A stretch of DNA of 52,321 bases, taken from contig DKAJ01000012.1 of the NCBI GenBank assembly GCA_002448815.1, positions 1 to 52,321 on the forward strand, given 5' to 3'. The position numbers and the translations under genes were made by a program. The DNA comes from Micavibrio sp. UBA6929. Lineage in GTDB: Bacteria; Pseudomonadota; Alphaproteobacteria; Micavibrionales; Micavibrionaceae. Every line of letters starts with the position of its first letter. Positions within the stretch are counted from its first letter, which is position 1. Positions 1-7,958 of the stretch are shown here, piece after piece. The notes beneath the pieces were generated by a model. The model did no database searches, was not told where the DNA came from, and was given only the letters and a program-made list of their open reading frames with translations.

Positions 1-88
1 GTGGAAGACCACCACGTTGATAGGCTGGATGTGGAAGCATGGCAACATGTGAAGCTAACCATTACTAATTGCTCGATTGGCTTGAATT
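1..88 (+). rRNA. 23S ribosomal RNA, 3' end (partial)
   Basis: The first ~88 bases match the well-known 3' end of bacterial 23S rRNA: the run containing ACGTTGATAGGCTGGATG, then GAGCTAACC-like GAAGCTAACC and TACTAAT-like ATTACTAATTG, ending in a GGCTTGA block. The gene starts outside the window. The 5S gene follows about 135 bases later on the same strand, as expected for the distal part of an rRNA operon. The exact 3' end (about 86-90) is estimated by analogy with E. coli. Confidence 0.9.
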
Positions 89-222
89 TAAATTATGCAA
101 TGGCATTTTTTGGGGTTTTCGCCCAAACAATACTTGCAGTGCACGCGCAGCGGTAAGCCTGCTGTAAATACGTTACGTTTTGTAATGACATTGGACTTAG
201 ACTTTTCAGATGGTTTCAAATG

Positions 223-338
223 AACTGGTGGTTATAGCGAGAGTGAAACTCCGGATCCCATCCCGAACTCCACCGAGAAACCTCTTAGCGACGATGGTAC
301 TGCATCTTAAGGTGTGGGAGAGTAGTTCGCTGCCAGTT
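223..338 (+). rRNA. rrf: 5S ribosomal RNA
   Basis: A 116-nt segment has the classic 5S layout. The 5' end AACTGG (223-228) pairs with the 3' end CCAGTT (333-338), the loop A motif CCGATCCCAT-type appears as CCGGATCCCATCCCGAACTC at 251-270, and GGTGTGGGAGAGTAG lies near the 3' end. It follows the 23S end and is itself followed by a hairpin terminator at 394-417. An open frame of 88 codons across it is chance. Confidence 0.95.
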
Positions 339-393
339 CTTTTGAACCCATTTGAAAATTTTCAAATTTATTTTACGAACACTGACTTTGCAC

Positions 394-417
394 AACGACC
401 CAATCGGGTCGTTTTTT
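394..417 (+). terminator. Rho-independent terminator of the rRNA operon
   Basis: AACGACCC (394-401) pairs perfectly with GGGTCGTT (406-413) over a four-base loop, followed by six T residues (412-417). It lies 55 bases after the 5S gene and has no coding gene before it, so it most likely ends the rRNA transcript. Confidence 0.9.
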
Positions 418-541
418 ATTGTTCTAATCTCAGAAAACATACTAATTCAACTTTTTTGCGTTTATATGCCGCTTAAAATAGTTAATTTCATGTTGTTTTA
501 GTGCAACATTACTTTTTTTTGAATTTTTCTTACAAAAAAGC

Positions 542-569
542 TTGCTAATAAAATTTCACGGCGTTATAA
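542..569 (+). promoter_or_regulatory. Putative sigma-70 promoter overlapped by a palindrome
   Basis: TTGCTA (542-547) and TTATAA (564-569) are separated by 16 bases and sit about 38 bases upstream of the small ORF at 607. The -10 box lies inside a perfect 14-bp palindrome, GGCGTTATAACGCC (560-573), which could be a repressor site or start a 5' hairpin. Nothing else is recognised between the 5S terminator at 417 and this point; the stretch is AT-rich. Confidence 0.4.
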
Positions 570-606
570 CGCCTGCGTCTTTTGGAAACAAATAAGGACC
601 AGGACA

Positions 607-774
607 ATGAATACGGCATTTTATTCGGCTGTGTCGGGAACATCTACAGGAATTATTAGCGCAATGCTTAACCTGTCTGCCACGTTCTCTATAGCCGCAG
701 GTATAGCAACAGTTGGTTTTAGCTATCTACAGGACTACCGTAATAAGCCCGAAGCCCCTGATATAATTAAATAA
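607..774 (+). CDS. Small hydrophobic protein, unrecognised (55 aa)
   Basis: An open frame of 55 codons starts at ATG 607, preceded by an AGGA-type ribosome site (AAGGACCAGGAC), and ends at TAA 772-774. The middle (about residues 12-40) is hydrophobic and rich in Gly, Ala, Ser and Ile, consistent with one membrane segment, and the C-terminal 15 residues are polar and charged. It has its own candidate promoter upstream and a weak hairpin downstream. I do not recognise a family. The evidence for it being real is the start context, composition and flanking signals only. Confidence 0.45.
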   Translation: MNTAFYSAVSGTSTGIISAMLNLSATFSIAAGIATVGFSYLQDYRNKPEAPDIIK

Positions 775-788
775 GTATAACAAGATAA

Positions 789-810
789 ACGGCATAGGCC
801 GTAATTTTTA
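789..810 (+). terminator. Weak possible terminator
   Basis: ACGGC (789-793) and GCCGT (798-802) form a short 5-bp stem with a four-base loop, followed by AATTTTTA. It lies 15 bases after the small ORF ending at 774 and before the next one at 883. The stem is short, so termination would be partial at best. Confidence 0.35.
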
Positions 811-882
811 AATCTGCCATATTTGACATATTAACAAAATAAGTGTATTAACTACTCTCTATAAAAAACAGGGAGTATGATT

Positions 883-1038
883 ATGCCAACATCTTATGCA
901 CGAGTACCATGCGTTGTACCGCATCGCAGTTTTAACTCACGCGTTCATCAAGAACGAAAAGATAAAGACGGACCGCAAGAGGCAAACGATAAGACACAGC
1001 CACCTGTTACGAACGACCATAAACCAGGATCTCCATAA
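883..1038 (+). CDS. Small polar protein, unrecognised (51 aa)
   Basis: An open frame runs from ATG 883 to TAA 1036-1038. The start at 883 is preferred over the in-frame ATG at 877 because the purine-rich site AGGGAG (870-875) is then at a normal distance of about 7 bases. The product is rich in Lys, Asp, Gln, Pro and His, has no hydrophobic segment and is probably disordered. No family is recognised. It stops 15 bases before the FkbM-type gene at 1054 and may be co-transcribed with it. Confidence 0.35.
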   Translation: MPTSYARVPCVVPHRSFNSRVHQERKDKDGPQEANDKTQPPVTNDHKPGSP

Positions 1039-1053
1039 GCGAATATATTCCTC

Positions 1054-1803
1054 ATGAGTTTTTTATCTAACATCAGAAAAGCTACGCCGCGCGTTATAAA
1101 AGACGCGTACTGGAAAGTGGACCGTTTAAGAAGAGTGTTGTCAGAATATCAAACGCATCATGAAGCATCACGCATGGTGCGGCAGAACGCACATTTTCAC
1201 CGCGGACAAAAATTCTTTGTCGATCTTGGTTTCAATAAAGGTACTGTGAGCGCGCATATGGCCAAGAACTTAGGAGGTGATTTTAATATCATCGGCTTTG
1301 AAGTGAATGAGCTTTTGTTCAAACATCGCGCTGAGGCGTTAAAGGCGCGTTATCCGAATGTAGATCTGCATTTTAAGGCCGCATCTGATCATAATGGCAC
1401 TGTAGAATTCTATGAAGAGGGACCGCGTAAAGGCCCATTTGTAGCAGAAGGAACAACTATTGTTGATGGCCTCAGAACGCAAAGTAGAGCTGAAAAGCCA
1501 CAAAACATTAAATCTTTTGATTTTTCAGAGTGGTTAAAAGACTTACACGAACAACAAACGATCAGCAAATTTGGATATAAAATATCACCTTACATCGCAG
1601 TCAAAATGGATATCGAAGGCGCAGAATACGATGTGCTTGAAAAGGTGATCACTGACGGTCATCACCCTTTGATCAGTGACTTGATTGTTGAATTTCACGC
1701 GAATGCATTTGATATGGATAAGCGCGAAGAAATGTTAGAGCGCGAAGATAATATTCGCCGAGCACTCAACAGCAAAGGCATCCGCGTTTTAGAGTGGGTT
1801 TAA
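1054..1803 (+). CDS. FkbM-family SAM-dependent methyltransferase
   Basis: The 249-residue protein has the FkbM-type Rossmann methyltransferase layout. An S-adenosylmethionine motif I, FVDLGFNKGTVS, lies at about residues 55-66; an acidic strand-2 end, GFEVN, is at 81-85; and the diagnostic KMDIEGAEYDVLEKV lies at 184-198. FkbM proteins O-methylate diverse small molecules and glycans; the substrate here cannot be deduced. The N-terminal 50 residues are basic, without a clear signal peptide. It follows the small ORF at 883-1038 and converges with ung, overlapping its 3' end by 15 bases. The family call is firm, the substrate unknown. Confidence 0.85.
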   Translation: MSFLSNIRKATPRVIKDAYWKVDRLRRVLSEYQTHHEASRMVRQNAHFHRGQKFFVDLGFNKGTVSAHMAKNLGGDFNIIGFEVNELLFKHRAEALKARYPNVDLHFKAASDHNGTVEFYEEGPRKGPFVAEGTTIVDGLRTQSRAEKPQNIKSFDFSEWLKDLHEQQTISKFGYKISPYIAVKMDIEGAEYDVLEKVITDGHHPLISDLIVEFHANAFDMDKREEMLEREDNIRRALNSKGIRVLEWV

Positions 1804-2505
1804 TTGCAGTGCGCCTTGAGCGTCTGTAAGAGCCCAGTCAACCGTATCGATATTATTTTTCTTAAGAAAATCATTGGCTTGCGAAAAATGTTTGCAACCT
1901 AAAAATCCGCGATGCGCCGATAAGGGCGAGGGGTGCGGCGCCTTTAAAATCAGATGATTCGCATTGTCCAAAAGGGTGGCTTTCTTTTGCGCAGGCGCGC
2001 CCCAAAGCATAAACACAATGGGCTGATCAAGCGTGTTGATATGCGCAATAACCGCATCTGTAAAATCTTCCCAGCCGTGACCTTGATGCGATCCTGCCTT
2101 GCCTTGTTCAACGCTGAGCACGCTGTTGAGCAAGAAAACACCTTGTTTTGCCCACTCTTCTAAACACCCATGTGAAGCAGGCGCGATACCAAGATCACTG
2201 TGCAGTTCTTTATAAATATTACGCAAAGATGGCGGTATTTTAACATCACGCTGAACGCTAAAGCATAGACCATGCGCTTGCCCCGCGCCGTGATAGGGGT
2301 CTTGGCCTAAAATAACGACGCGAATATCCTGTGGCGCGGTCAGGTCAAAGGCACGAAATAGATGATCTTTATCGGGAAAAATAGCTGTGTCACTGTGATA
2401 GCGCGCATCTAAAAACCTACGCAGGTCATGCATATAATCTTTGCGCAGTTCATCTGATAAGGGCGCGTCCCATGCATTATTGAGTGTAAAAGAAGGTAAT
2501 GTCAT
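1789..2505 (-). CDS. ung: Uracil-DNA glycosylase (family 1)
   Basis: Removes uracil from DNA as the first step of base-excision repair in the cytoplasm. The 238-residue length is typical. The water-activating motif GQDPYH is at 67-72 with the catalytic Asp at 69. VFLLN in the middle carries the base-reading Asn. HPSPLS at 191-196 supplies the catalytic His and the minor-groove loop. The gene converges with the FkbM-type gene with a 15-base overlap and no terminator between them. Confidence 0.97.
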   Translation of the reverse strand: MTLPSFTLNNAWDAPLSDELRKDYMHDLRRFLDARYHSDTAIFPDKDHLFRAFDLTAPQDIRVVILGQDPYHGAGQAHGLCFSVQRDVKIPPSLRNIYKELHSDLGIAPASHGCLEEWAKQGVFLLNSVLSVEQGKAGSHQGHGWEDFTDAVIAHINTLDQPIVFMLWGAPAQKKATLLDNANHLILKAPHPSPLSAHRGFLGCKHFSQANDFLKKNNIDTVDWALTDAQGALQLNPL

Positions 2506-2651
2506 CGCCGTAAAGTGTGTAAAATTTACGCCGTTATTTCAAGAAATCTTCGCGCATCATACAGACATTTTTATTTCCTGCGCGCCGTGTCCATGATACA
2601 ACGGCCTCACTGTAGAATAGAGGCGGCGCAAAGGCGCCAGTAAAAAACAAA

Positions 2652-3365
2652 ATGCAGATGTCTTTATATGATTTCATGGGGTGGATGAGCGCCGGAACGG
2701 TTGTCTTATCATTAGGCGGCATCGCGGCGCAACTGCGCCTGATCTGGCAACGAAAAGCCTTATATACGGCGGGTGATTTGGACGGTCAAACGCCTACAGA
2801 AATTCTTTCTCTCAACCGTTTCAGCAGCAGTTTTATCGCATTTTTTGCCATGTTCTTATATGGCATGACGATGGGCACGATTAATGGCTATGTCGCCTTT
2901 CCGCGTGCGATTGCGGTAACATTGTTATTAGTGATTTTATACGAAATGCAGGCAGACCGACGTGACCGACGCTCGCGCACAGTGTTTTACATGTGCCTCG
3001 GCTTTGTTATTGCCAGTATTGCCTTTTGCCTAACCCCATATCGCAGCGCGCTTAGCGAAGCGGGCATTTCACAGGCCATCGTGGTGGCAACGTGCGTTAT
3101 CTTCGCGCAAGGCGCAACGCACCAAATTATGATGATCCGTAAAACGGGGAAAACGGGCGCACTTTCTGTATGGATGTTTTCGATGTTCTTTTTGAAAGAT
3201 GTTTTTGCCGTGATTTTTGGTTTTCTTATGGGGCTGGATCACGGATGGCCAGTTTTATTAATGCACGCCGTAAGCTTGACGGCGCAAAGCACAACCCTTT
3301 ACCATTTCTGGTGGGTAAAGCGCAGTGATAAGGCGCTCAAACGCAGAGAGGCAAGCATCGCATGA
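2652..3365 (+). CDS. PQ-loop-repeat-like multispanning membrane protein
   Basis: The 237-residue protein has about seven hydrophobic segments, arranged as two similar halves joined by a charged stretch (about residues 98-107). Each half has a loop resembling a PQ-loop (MtN3/SWEET-like) motif: GGIAAQLRLIW near residue 25 and THQIMMIRKTGKTGALSVW around 160-178. In both copies the usual Pro of Pro-Gln is replaced (Ala-Gln, His-Gln). Such proteins move sugars, amino acids or cystine, but no substrate can be named. It overlaps the following phosphatase gene by ATGA (3362-3365), so the two are translationally coupled. Start at ATG 2652 or 2658 is uncertain. Confidence 0.6.
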   Translation: MQMSLYDFMGWMSAGTVVLSLGGIAAQLRLIWQRKALYTAGDLDGQTPTEILSLNRFSSSFIAFFAMFLYGMTMGTINGYVAFPRAIAVTLLLVILYEMQADRRDRRSRTVFYMCLGFVIASIAFCLTPYRSALSEAGISQAIVVATCVIFAQGATHQIMMIRKTGKTGALSVWMFSMFFLKDVFAVIFGFLMGLDHGWPVLLMHAVSLTAQSTTLYHFWWVKRSDKALKRREASIA

Positions 3366-3982
3366 CAACATTAATTATTGCACGGCATGGTAATACCTTT
3401 GGCAAGGGTGATACGCCGACGCGTGTTGGTGCGCGCACCGATTTGCCGCTGGTTGAGAAAGGATTTATGCAAGGGCGCGCCCTTGGCGAGGCCTTAAAGC
3501 AACAAGGCCTTATCCCTGATGAGGTTTATGTCTCAACCTTGCAGCGTACGCAACAAACCGCGAAAGAGGCTCTTTCCGCGATGAATATAACGCGCGACCT
3601 GACAGTAACGCCGATGCTGGACGAGGTTGATTATGGCCCCGATGAAAATCAAACCGAAGAAACAGTCATCAAGCGCATTGGCAAGCAGGCAATCCAAGAT
3701 TGGGACGAGCACGCCATTGTCCCCGATGGATGGATCGTTGACCCCGAGGCAATGATACAGGGATGGCTAGATTTCGCGACCCAAGTGCAGGGACAAGACA
3801 AAACGATCCTTGTCGTGACATCGAATGGAACCGCGCGTTTCGCCCCGCATATAACAGGGGATTTCGACGCGGTAAAACAGCGTTTTACGCTTAAGCTGTC
3901 CACCGGCGCGTATGGTATTTTAAAAGACGATGAGGCTGTCACGTGGCGCATGGTAGACTGGAATGTGCGCCCAAAGATATAG
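3362..3982 (+). CDS. Histidine phosphatase-superfamily protein, second His replaced
   Basis: The 206-residue protein has the fold signature of the phosphoglycerate-mutase/histidine-phosphatase superfamily: ARHGNT at 7-12 with the phospho-accepting His9, then a VEKGFMQGRALGEAL helix and VSTLQRTQQTA at 58-67. The place normally occupied by the second catalytic His (usually VSHG) reads VVTSNG at 151-156, so Asn replaces His. The acidic general acid may come from DEVDYG at 87-92. Activity is therefore uncertain. The gene is coupled by a 4-base overlap to the PQ-loop-like gene, suggesting a shared role. It converges with the unknown gene at 3988. Confidence 0.8.
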   Translation: MTTLIIARHGNTFGKGDTPTRVGARTDLPLVEKGFMQGRALGEALKQQGLIPDEVYVSTLQRTQQTAKEALSAMNITRDLTVTPMLDEVDYGPDENQTEETVIKRIGKQAIQDWDEHAIVPDGWIVDPEAMIQGWLDFATQVQGQDKTILVVTSNGTARFAPHITGDFDAVKQRFTLKLSTGAYGILKDDEAVTWRMVDWNVRPKI

Positions 3983-3987
3983 CGCAC

Positions 3988-5406
3988 TTATTCTGCAAGT
4001 TTTAAGTTGCCAAACATGCGCTCGATTTCGATTTCTTTTTCTTTGGCTGCATCGTAAATGATGCGATCACCATACGGCGCAAAAATTTTCTCAATATGCG
4101 GGTAAGCCTGAAGGTCTGCATCTTTTAATAAAGCTAATATCGCGTTTCCAGTGAAACTGAACCCCTGACGTTTGTTGCTGTTGAAAATGTCAAAAATGGT
4201 TTCGATATCGTGCCAAGGAATGGCATTCATCGCCGTTTCAAAATGATTAACGATCAAATTCATCGTCTGATCAACGGAAAGCGCCGCATTGTTGGGGCGC
4301 TGTTGTATGTTTTGAATAGTGCTAATGACACTTTCAATGCCCGGCGCACACCATCCCAAAGGGTGATGCTTGATAAGTTGAATGTTTTGTTCACGAAACG
4401 ATTCTTTAAAATCAAATTGCTGCTCATTTTTTAAATGCAGTGTAAGCCGCTTTGCATATGCACGATAAGCATTACGGTGATGGCGTTCGTTCGCTTCATC
4501 TTCTGTGAAGGGGTTGTAATGCGAGAAATACGTCGAAAGATTCGCAGGCACTTGCGTAATATCAGAAACAATCGAGGCAATCGCGCGAATATCTGTATCC
4601 TCGCTTGTATGAATAGCCATGCCCAAAATGTCCGCTGGCTCTGTTTCTCCCCAGGCAAGCTTTTGCGCGCGCGCGGCAAAGTCGCCCCATTTATTAATGT
4701 AATGAGGCGGGATGATTTCATCAATTTCATCAACCATGTTCAATGTTTCTTGCAGCATCTCATCAGGCTCAATGCCGCGGTGCATATCTTCATAGATCAG
4801 GCGCGCCGCATCATAGGCCAGCGGCGCAGGGTAGTTCTCTGGCATGAAGTAAAGCTCGCTGCGCATAGCCTGATGTGCGCGCAGCTTTGCAAGCTCTGCA
4901 ATGTAGGGGCGCTTTGTGATCAGGTTGCCAGCAATGGCGCCGAACCAGTCTGCCAGCATATTAAACCGCGCCGCACCCGCGCCCGAGAACGATTTAATAT
5001 GGTCGCAGGCATCAGTTTGACCGTATAATTGTTCAATCACGGGGTAGGCCGCGCTGAGCAAATGGAAGATCGAATGCCCTGGACGCGTAAAGGTTTTAAT
5101 TGGCACAAACACGCATGCGGCAATCTGTTCCTTTTTGTTGAAAAGAGACAGGCTAAAGGCTCGGCCCGTCGTCGGGCCTAAGATATGGCGACGGTTTTCT
5201 GCGAAGGGCGTGCTTTTCGCCTTAAATTCCCGAAACAGAGCCTCCGATGCGGGGTGTTTAAAGATATCATCACGCACACTGCCAAAATATGTTTCTTCTT
5301 CGCCAGTTTCATACGGAACAAAGAAAATACTAAGCTCCGGAAACTCTTTCGAGATCATTTGACTAACGTCTTTGCAGGCCTTCGTGATTAAGCTGGAATG
5401 TGTCAT
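3988..5406 (-). CDS. Conserved-looking protein of unknown function (472 aa)
   Basis: A long open frame with the codon habits of its neighbours encodes a protein without signal peptide or membrane segments, so probably cytoplasmic. It is rich in helices and in aromatic and His residues, with motifs such as NERHHRNAYRAYAKRL around 308-323 and a charged C-terminus. The first ~150 residues read as a mixed alpha/beta domain (ISKEFPELSIFFVPYE; CVFVPIKTF), reminiscent of a sensory or GAF-like fold, but I cannot assign a family. It is transcribed alone, divergent from fabI and convergent with the phosphatase gene. The opposite-strand frames are shadows. Confidence 0.75.
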   Translation of the reverse strand: MTHSSLITKACKDVSQMISKEFPELSIFFVPYETGEEETYFGSVRDDIFKHPASEALFREFKAKSTPFAENRRHILGPTTGRAFSLSLFNKKEQIAACVFVPIKTFTRPGHSIFHLLSAAYPVIEQLYGQTDACDHIKSFSGAGAARFNMLADWFGAIAGNLITKRPYIAELAKLRAHQAMRSELYFMPENYPAPLAYDAARLIYEDMHRGIEPDEMLQETLNMVDEIDEIIPPHYINKWGDFAARAQKLAWGETEPADILGMAIHTSEDTDIRAIASIVSDITQVPANLSTYFSHYNPFTEDEANERHHRNAYRAYAKRLTLHLKNEQQFDFKESFREQNIQLIKHHPLGWCAPGIESVISTIQNIQQRPNNAALSVDQTMNLIVNHFETAMNAIPWHDIETIFDIFNSNKRQGFSFTGNAILALLKDADLQAYPHIEKIFAPYGDRIIYDAAKEKEIEIERMFGNLKLAE

Positions 5407-5532
5407 GAATATTATCTGTCCTCTATCTTTTAATTTTGCAGGGTTCTTGGGATTATTTCAAGCATGTACTAGACCTTGGCCGCGAAATGTGTAGGATAGG
5501 GCGACAATAATAAAAATATATGGTGCATAAAG

Positions 5533-6393
5533 ATGAGCGAATTGAGCAGCAATTACCTTAAAGGAAAACGTGGCCTGATTATGGGCGTAGCTAACGATCG
5601 GTCGATCGCATGGGGCATCTCTGCCGCTGCGCACGCCGCAGGCGCAGAACTGGCCTTCACATATCAAGGCGAAGCCTTGGAAAAGCGTGTTCGCCCATTG
5701 GCCGAAAGCGTAGGCGCAGATATCTTGCTGCCTTGTGATGTCACTGACGAAGACAGCATCGACGCGGCCTTCAGTGAAATTGAAAAACAATGGGGTAAAA
5801 TTGACTTCGTTGTTCATGCCATTGCGTTTTCTGACAAAAAAGAGCTCGACGGCAAATATGTTGATACAACGCGCTCAAACTTCTTGCGCACAATGGATAT
5901 CTCGGTCTTTTCATTCACTGCCGTTGCCAAGCGCGCCGCGCCATTGATGAAAGATGGTGGTTCACTTGTAACGCTGACATATTACGGCGCCGAGCAAGTT
6001 ATGCCGCATTATAACGTCATGGGCGTTGCAAAGGCCGCATTGGAATGTTCTGTGAAGTATCTTGCCGCGGATCTTGGTGAAGATAATATCCGCGTCAATG
6101 CAATTTCTGCAGGGCCGATTAAAACACTCGCCGCCAGTGGTATTGGCGATTTCCGCCATATCCTAAAGTGGAACGAGCTGAATGCACCGCTAAAGCGTAA
6201 CGTGACAATCGAAGATGTTGGTCGCTCTGGCCTGTTCTTGCTATCTGATCTCGGTAGCGGCGTAACCGGCGAAGTGCTGCACGTTGATGCGGGCTATCAC
6301 ACTGTGGGTATGTGCGCGATTGATAACGCTGCTGAAACTGCAGAGTTGTTGCAAAGTGCCGCGCCAAAATCCAAAAAGGAAGAGGCCGCCTAA
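5533..6393 (+). CDS. fabI: Enoyl-[acyl-carrier-protein] reductase (NADH)
   Basis: Catalyses the last reductive step of each fatty-acid elongation cycle, the trans-2-enoyl-ACP to acyl-ACP conversion. The FabI-type nucleotide motif GVANDRSIAWGI is at 18-29. The catalytic pair is Tyr150 with Tyr160-x6-Lys167 in the region YYGAEQVMPHYNVMGVAK. The 286-residue length is slightly long because of a charged tail (SAAPKSKKEEAA). It heads a tight plus-strand run with a thioesterase and aroC. The ATG at 5533 is followed by a typical short FabI N-terminus. Confidence 0.95.
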   Translation: MSELSSNYLKGKRGLIMGVANDRSIAWGISAAAHAAGAELAFTYQGEALEKRVRPLAESVGADILLPCDVTDEDSIDAAFSEIEKQWGKIDFVVHAIAFSDKKELDGKYVDTTRSNFLRTMDISVFSFTAVAKRAAPLMKDGGSLVTLTYYGAEQVMPHYNVMGVAKAALECSVKYLAADLGEDNIRVNAISAGPIKTLAASGIGDFRHILKWNELNAPLKRNVTIEDVGRSGLFLLSDLGSGVTGEVLHVDAGYHTVGMCAIDNAAETAELLQSAAPKSKKEEAA

Positions 6394-6394
6394 C

Positions 6395-6859
6395 GTGTCC
6401 CTGTGGTTCAAGGATTATACAGTTCAATATCTAGATGGCCTGCGTAATGCAAACATGGGTGAACATCTAGGCATTGAATTTCTTGAAATGGGCGATGATT
6501 TTATTACCGCCCGTATGCCTGTTGATCACCGCACGACGCAGCCCTTTGGCATTTTGCATGGCGGGGCCAGTTGTGTGCTTTCAGAAACACTGGGCAGTGT
6601 GGCCGCGTGGATGACCATTAACCCTGATGAGCAGCGCGCCGTTGGCCTTGAAATTAATGCCAATCACATCCGCGCCGTGACGCAGGGCTATGTCGTGGGG
6701 AAATGCACCCCCATGCACACAGGCCGCCGCACACAAGTCTGGCAAACCGATATCACCGAAGAAGCCACAGGAAAACGCGTATGTATCTCGCGCTTGACGG
6801 TTGCGATTATCGATCAAGGAACGCTCTCGGCCCAAAAAGATAAGGTTATCGTGAAATGA
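6395..6859 (+). CDS. Hotdog-fold acyl-CoA thioesterase (PaaI/MenI-like)
   Basis: The protein is about 154 residues when started at GTG 6395, just after the fabI stop and preceded by AAGGAAGAGG; a longer frame upstream would overlap fabI in another phase and is unlikely. The family signature is HGGASCVLSETLGS (55-68), with Glu64 as the expected catalytic residue. Members hydrolyse aryl- or acyl-CoA thioesters such as 1,4-dihydroxy-2-naphthoyl-CoA or phenylacetyl-CoA derivatives; the substrate here is not known. It overlaps aroC by ATGA (6856-6859). Position between fabI and aroC suggests co-transcription rather than a fixed pathway link. Confidence 0.85.
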   Translation: MSLWFKDYTVQYLDGLRNANMGEHLGIEFLEMGDDFITARMPVDHRTTQPFGILHGGASCVLSETLGSVAAWMTINPDEQRAVGLEINANHIRAVTQGYVVGKCTPMHTGRRTQVWQTDITEEATGKRVCISRLTVAIIDQGTLSAQKDKVIVK

Positions 6860-7953
6860 GTGGAAATCGTTTCGGAACATTGTTCCAATATCAAACTTTT
6901 GGTGAAAGTCACGGCCCTGCAATTGGCGCGATTGTTGATGGTGTGCCGCCGCGCATTAACCTGACCGAAGCCGATATTCAGCCCTATTTAGACGCGCGCA
7001 AGCCTGGCCAGTCACGCCATACGACGCAGCGCCGCGAAGCCGATGAAGTTAAAATTTTATCAGGCACGTTCGAAGGACAAACAACAGGTACGCCCATTGG
7101 TTTGTTGATTGAAAACACGGATCAGCGCTCCAAGGATTATGGCGACATCAAAGATAAATACCGCCCAGGCCATGCAGATTACGCCTATGTCGAGAAATAT
7201 GGCATTCGCGATTACCGCGGTGGTGGGCGATCAAGCGCACGTGAAACCGCAATGCGCGTTGCCGCAGGTGCAGTTGCCCGTAAAATCCTCAGTCACGAAA
7301 TTGGTGACGATTTAAAGATTTGTGCCTATGTGGTGCAAATTGGTGACAAAAAAATCGACCGTAGCCGTTTTGACTGGGATCAAATCGCGCAAAACCCGTT
7401 TTGGTGCCCTGATGCACAAATGGCCGATGAATGGGCATCATATATGGATAGCATCCGTAAAAGCGGATCAAGCATCGGAGCCCTTGTCGAAGTGCATGTA
7501 AGCGGCGTTCCCGCAGGTCTTGGCGCGCCAGTCTATGATAAATTGGATTCCGATATCGCCAAGGCGATGATGAGCATTAACGCAACCAAAGCTGTTGAAA
7601 TTGGCGCTGGGTTTGATTCTGTTGAGTTAACTGGCGTGGATAATGCCGATCAAATGTGTGCAGGCGCCAAGGGCGTTCCTGAGTTTCTAAGCAATCATGC
7701 AGGCGGCATTCTTGGAGGCATTTCAACAGGGCAAGACATTGTCGCGCGCGTTGCGTTTAAACCGACAAGCTCTATCCTGACGCCGCGCCAAACCGTCGAT
7801 AAAGACGGCAACGATGCGCAGATCGTGACCAAAGGCCGTCACGACCCATGTGTGGGCATTCGCGGCGTTCCCGTGGTCGAGGCCATGATGGCATGCGTGC
7901 TGGCCGATCATTGGCTGCGTCATAAGGCGCAATGCCTCAACGTGGCGGAGTAA
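6856..7953 (+). CDS. aroC: Chorismate synthase
   Basis: Converts 5-enolpyruvylshikimate-3-phosphate to chorismate, the branch point for aromatic amino acids, folate and quinones; it needs reduced FMN. The N-terminal signature GESHGPAIGAIVDGVPP is at 16-32, and the second signature, GGGRSSARETAMRVAAGA, lies around 120-138. The 365-residue length is typical. It starts inside the thioesterase stop (ATGA), and sppA follows after 5 bases, so the genes form one transcription unit with fabI. Confidence 0.97.
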   Translation: MSGNRFGTLFQYQTFGESHGPAIGAIVDGVPPRINLTEADIQPYLDARKPGQSRHTTQRREADEVKILSGTFEGQTTGTPIGLLIENTDQRSKDYGDIKDKYRPGHADYAYVEKYGIRDYRGGGRSSARETAMRVAAGAVARKILSHEIGDDLKICAYVVQIGDKKIDRSRFDWDQIAQNPFWCPDAQMADEWASYMDSIRKSGSSIGALVEVHVSGVPAGLGAPVYDKLDSDIAKAMMSINATKAVEIGAGFDSVELTGVDNADQMCAGAKGVPEFLSNHAGGILGGISTGQDIVARVAFKPTSSILTPRQTVDKDGNDAQIVTKGRHDPCVGIRGVPVVEAMMACVLADHWLRHKAQCLNVAE

Positions 7954-7958
7954 TCATA

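Noticed and set aside
210..476. 88-codon open frame on the plus strand
   Set aside because: It runs through the whole 5S rRNA gene and its terminator.
4435..5028. Long plus-strand frame opposite the unknown 472-aa gene
   Set aside because: The minus-strand frame is longer and better codon-matched with the neighbours; the plus-strand frame reads as low-complexity Arg/Ile/Cys shadow.
6284..6394. Upstream extension of the thioesterase gene
   Set aside because: It lies inside fabI in another frame; the GTG at 6395 has a ribosome site and the family N-terminus starts there.
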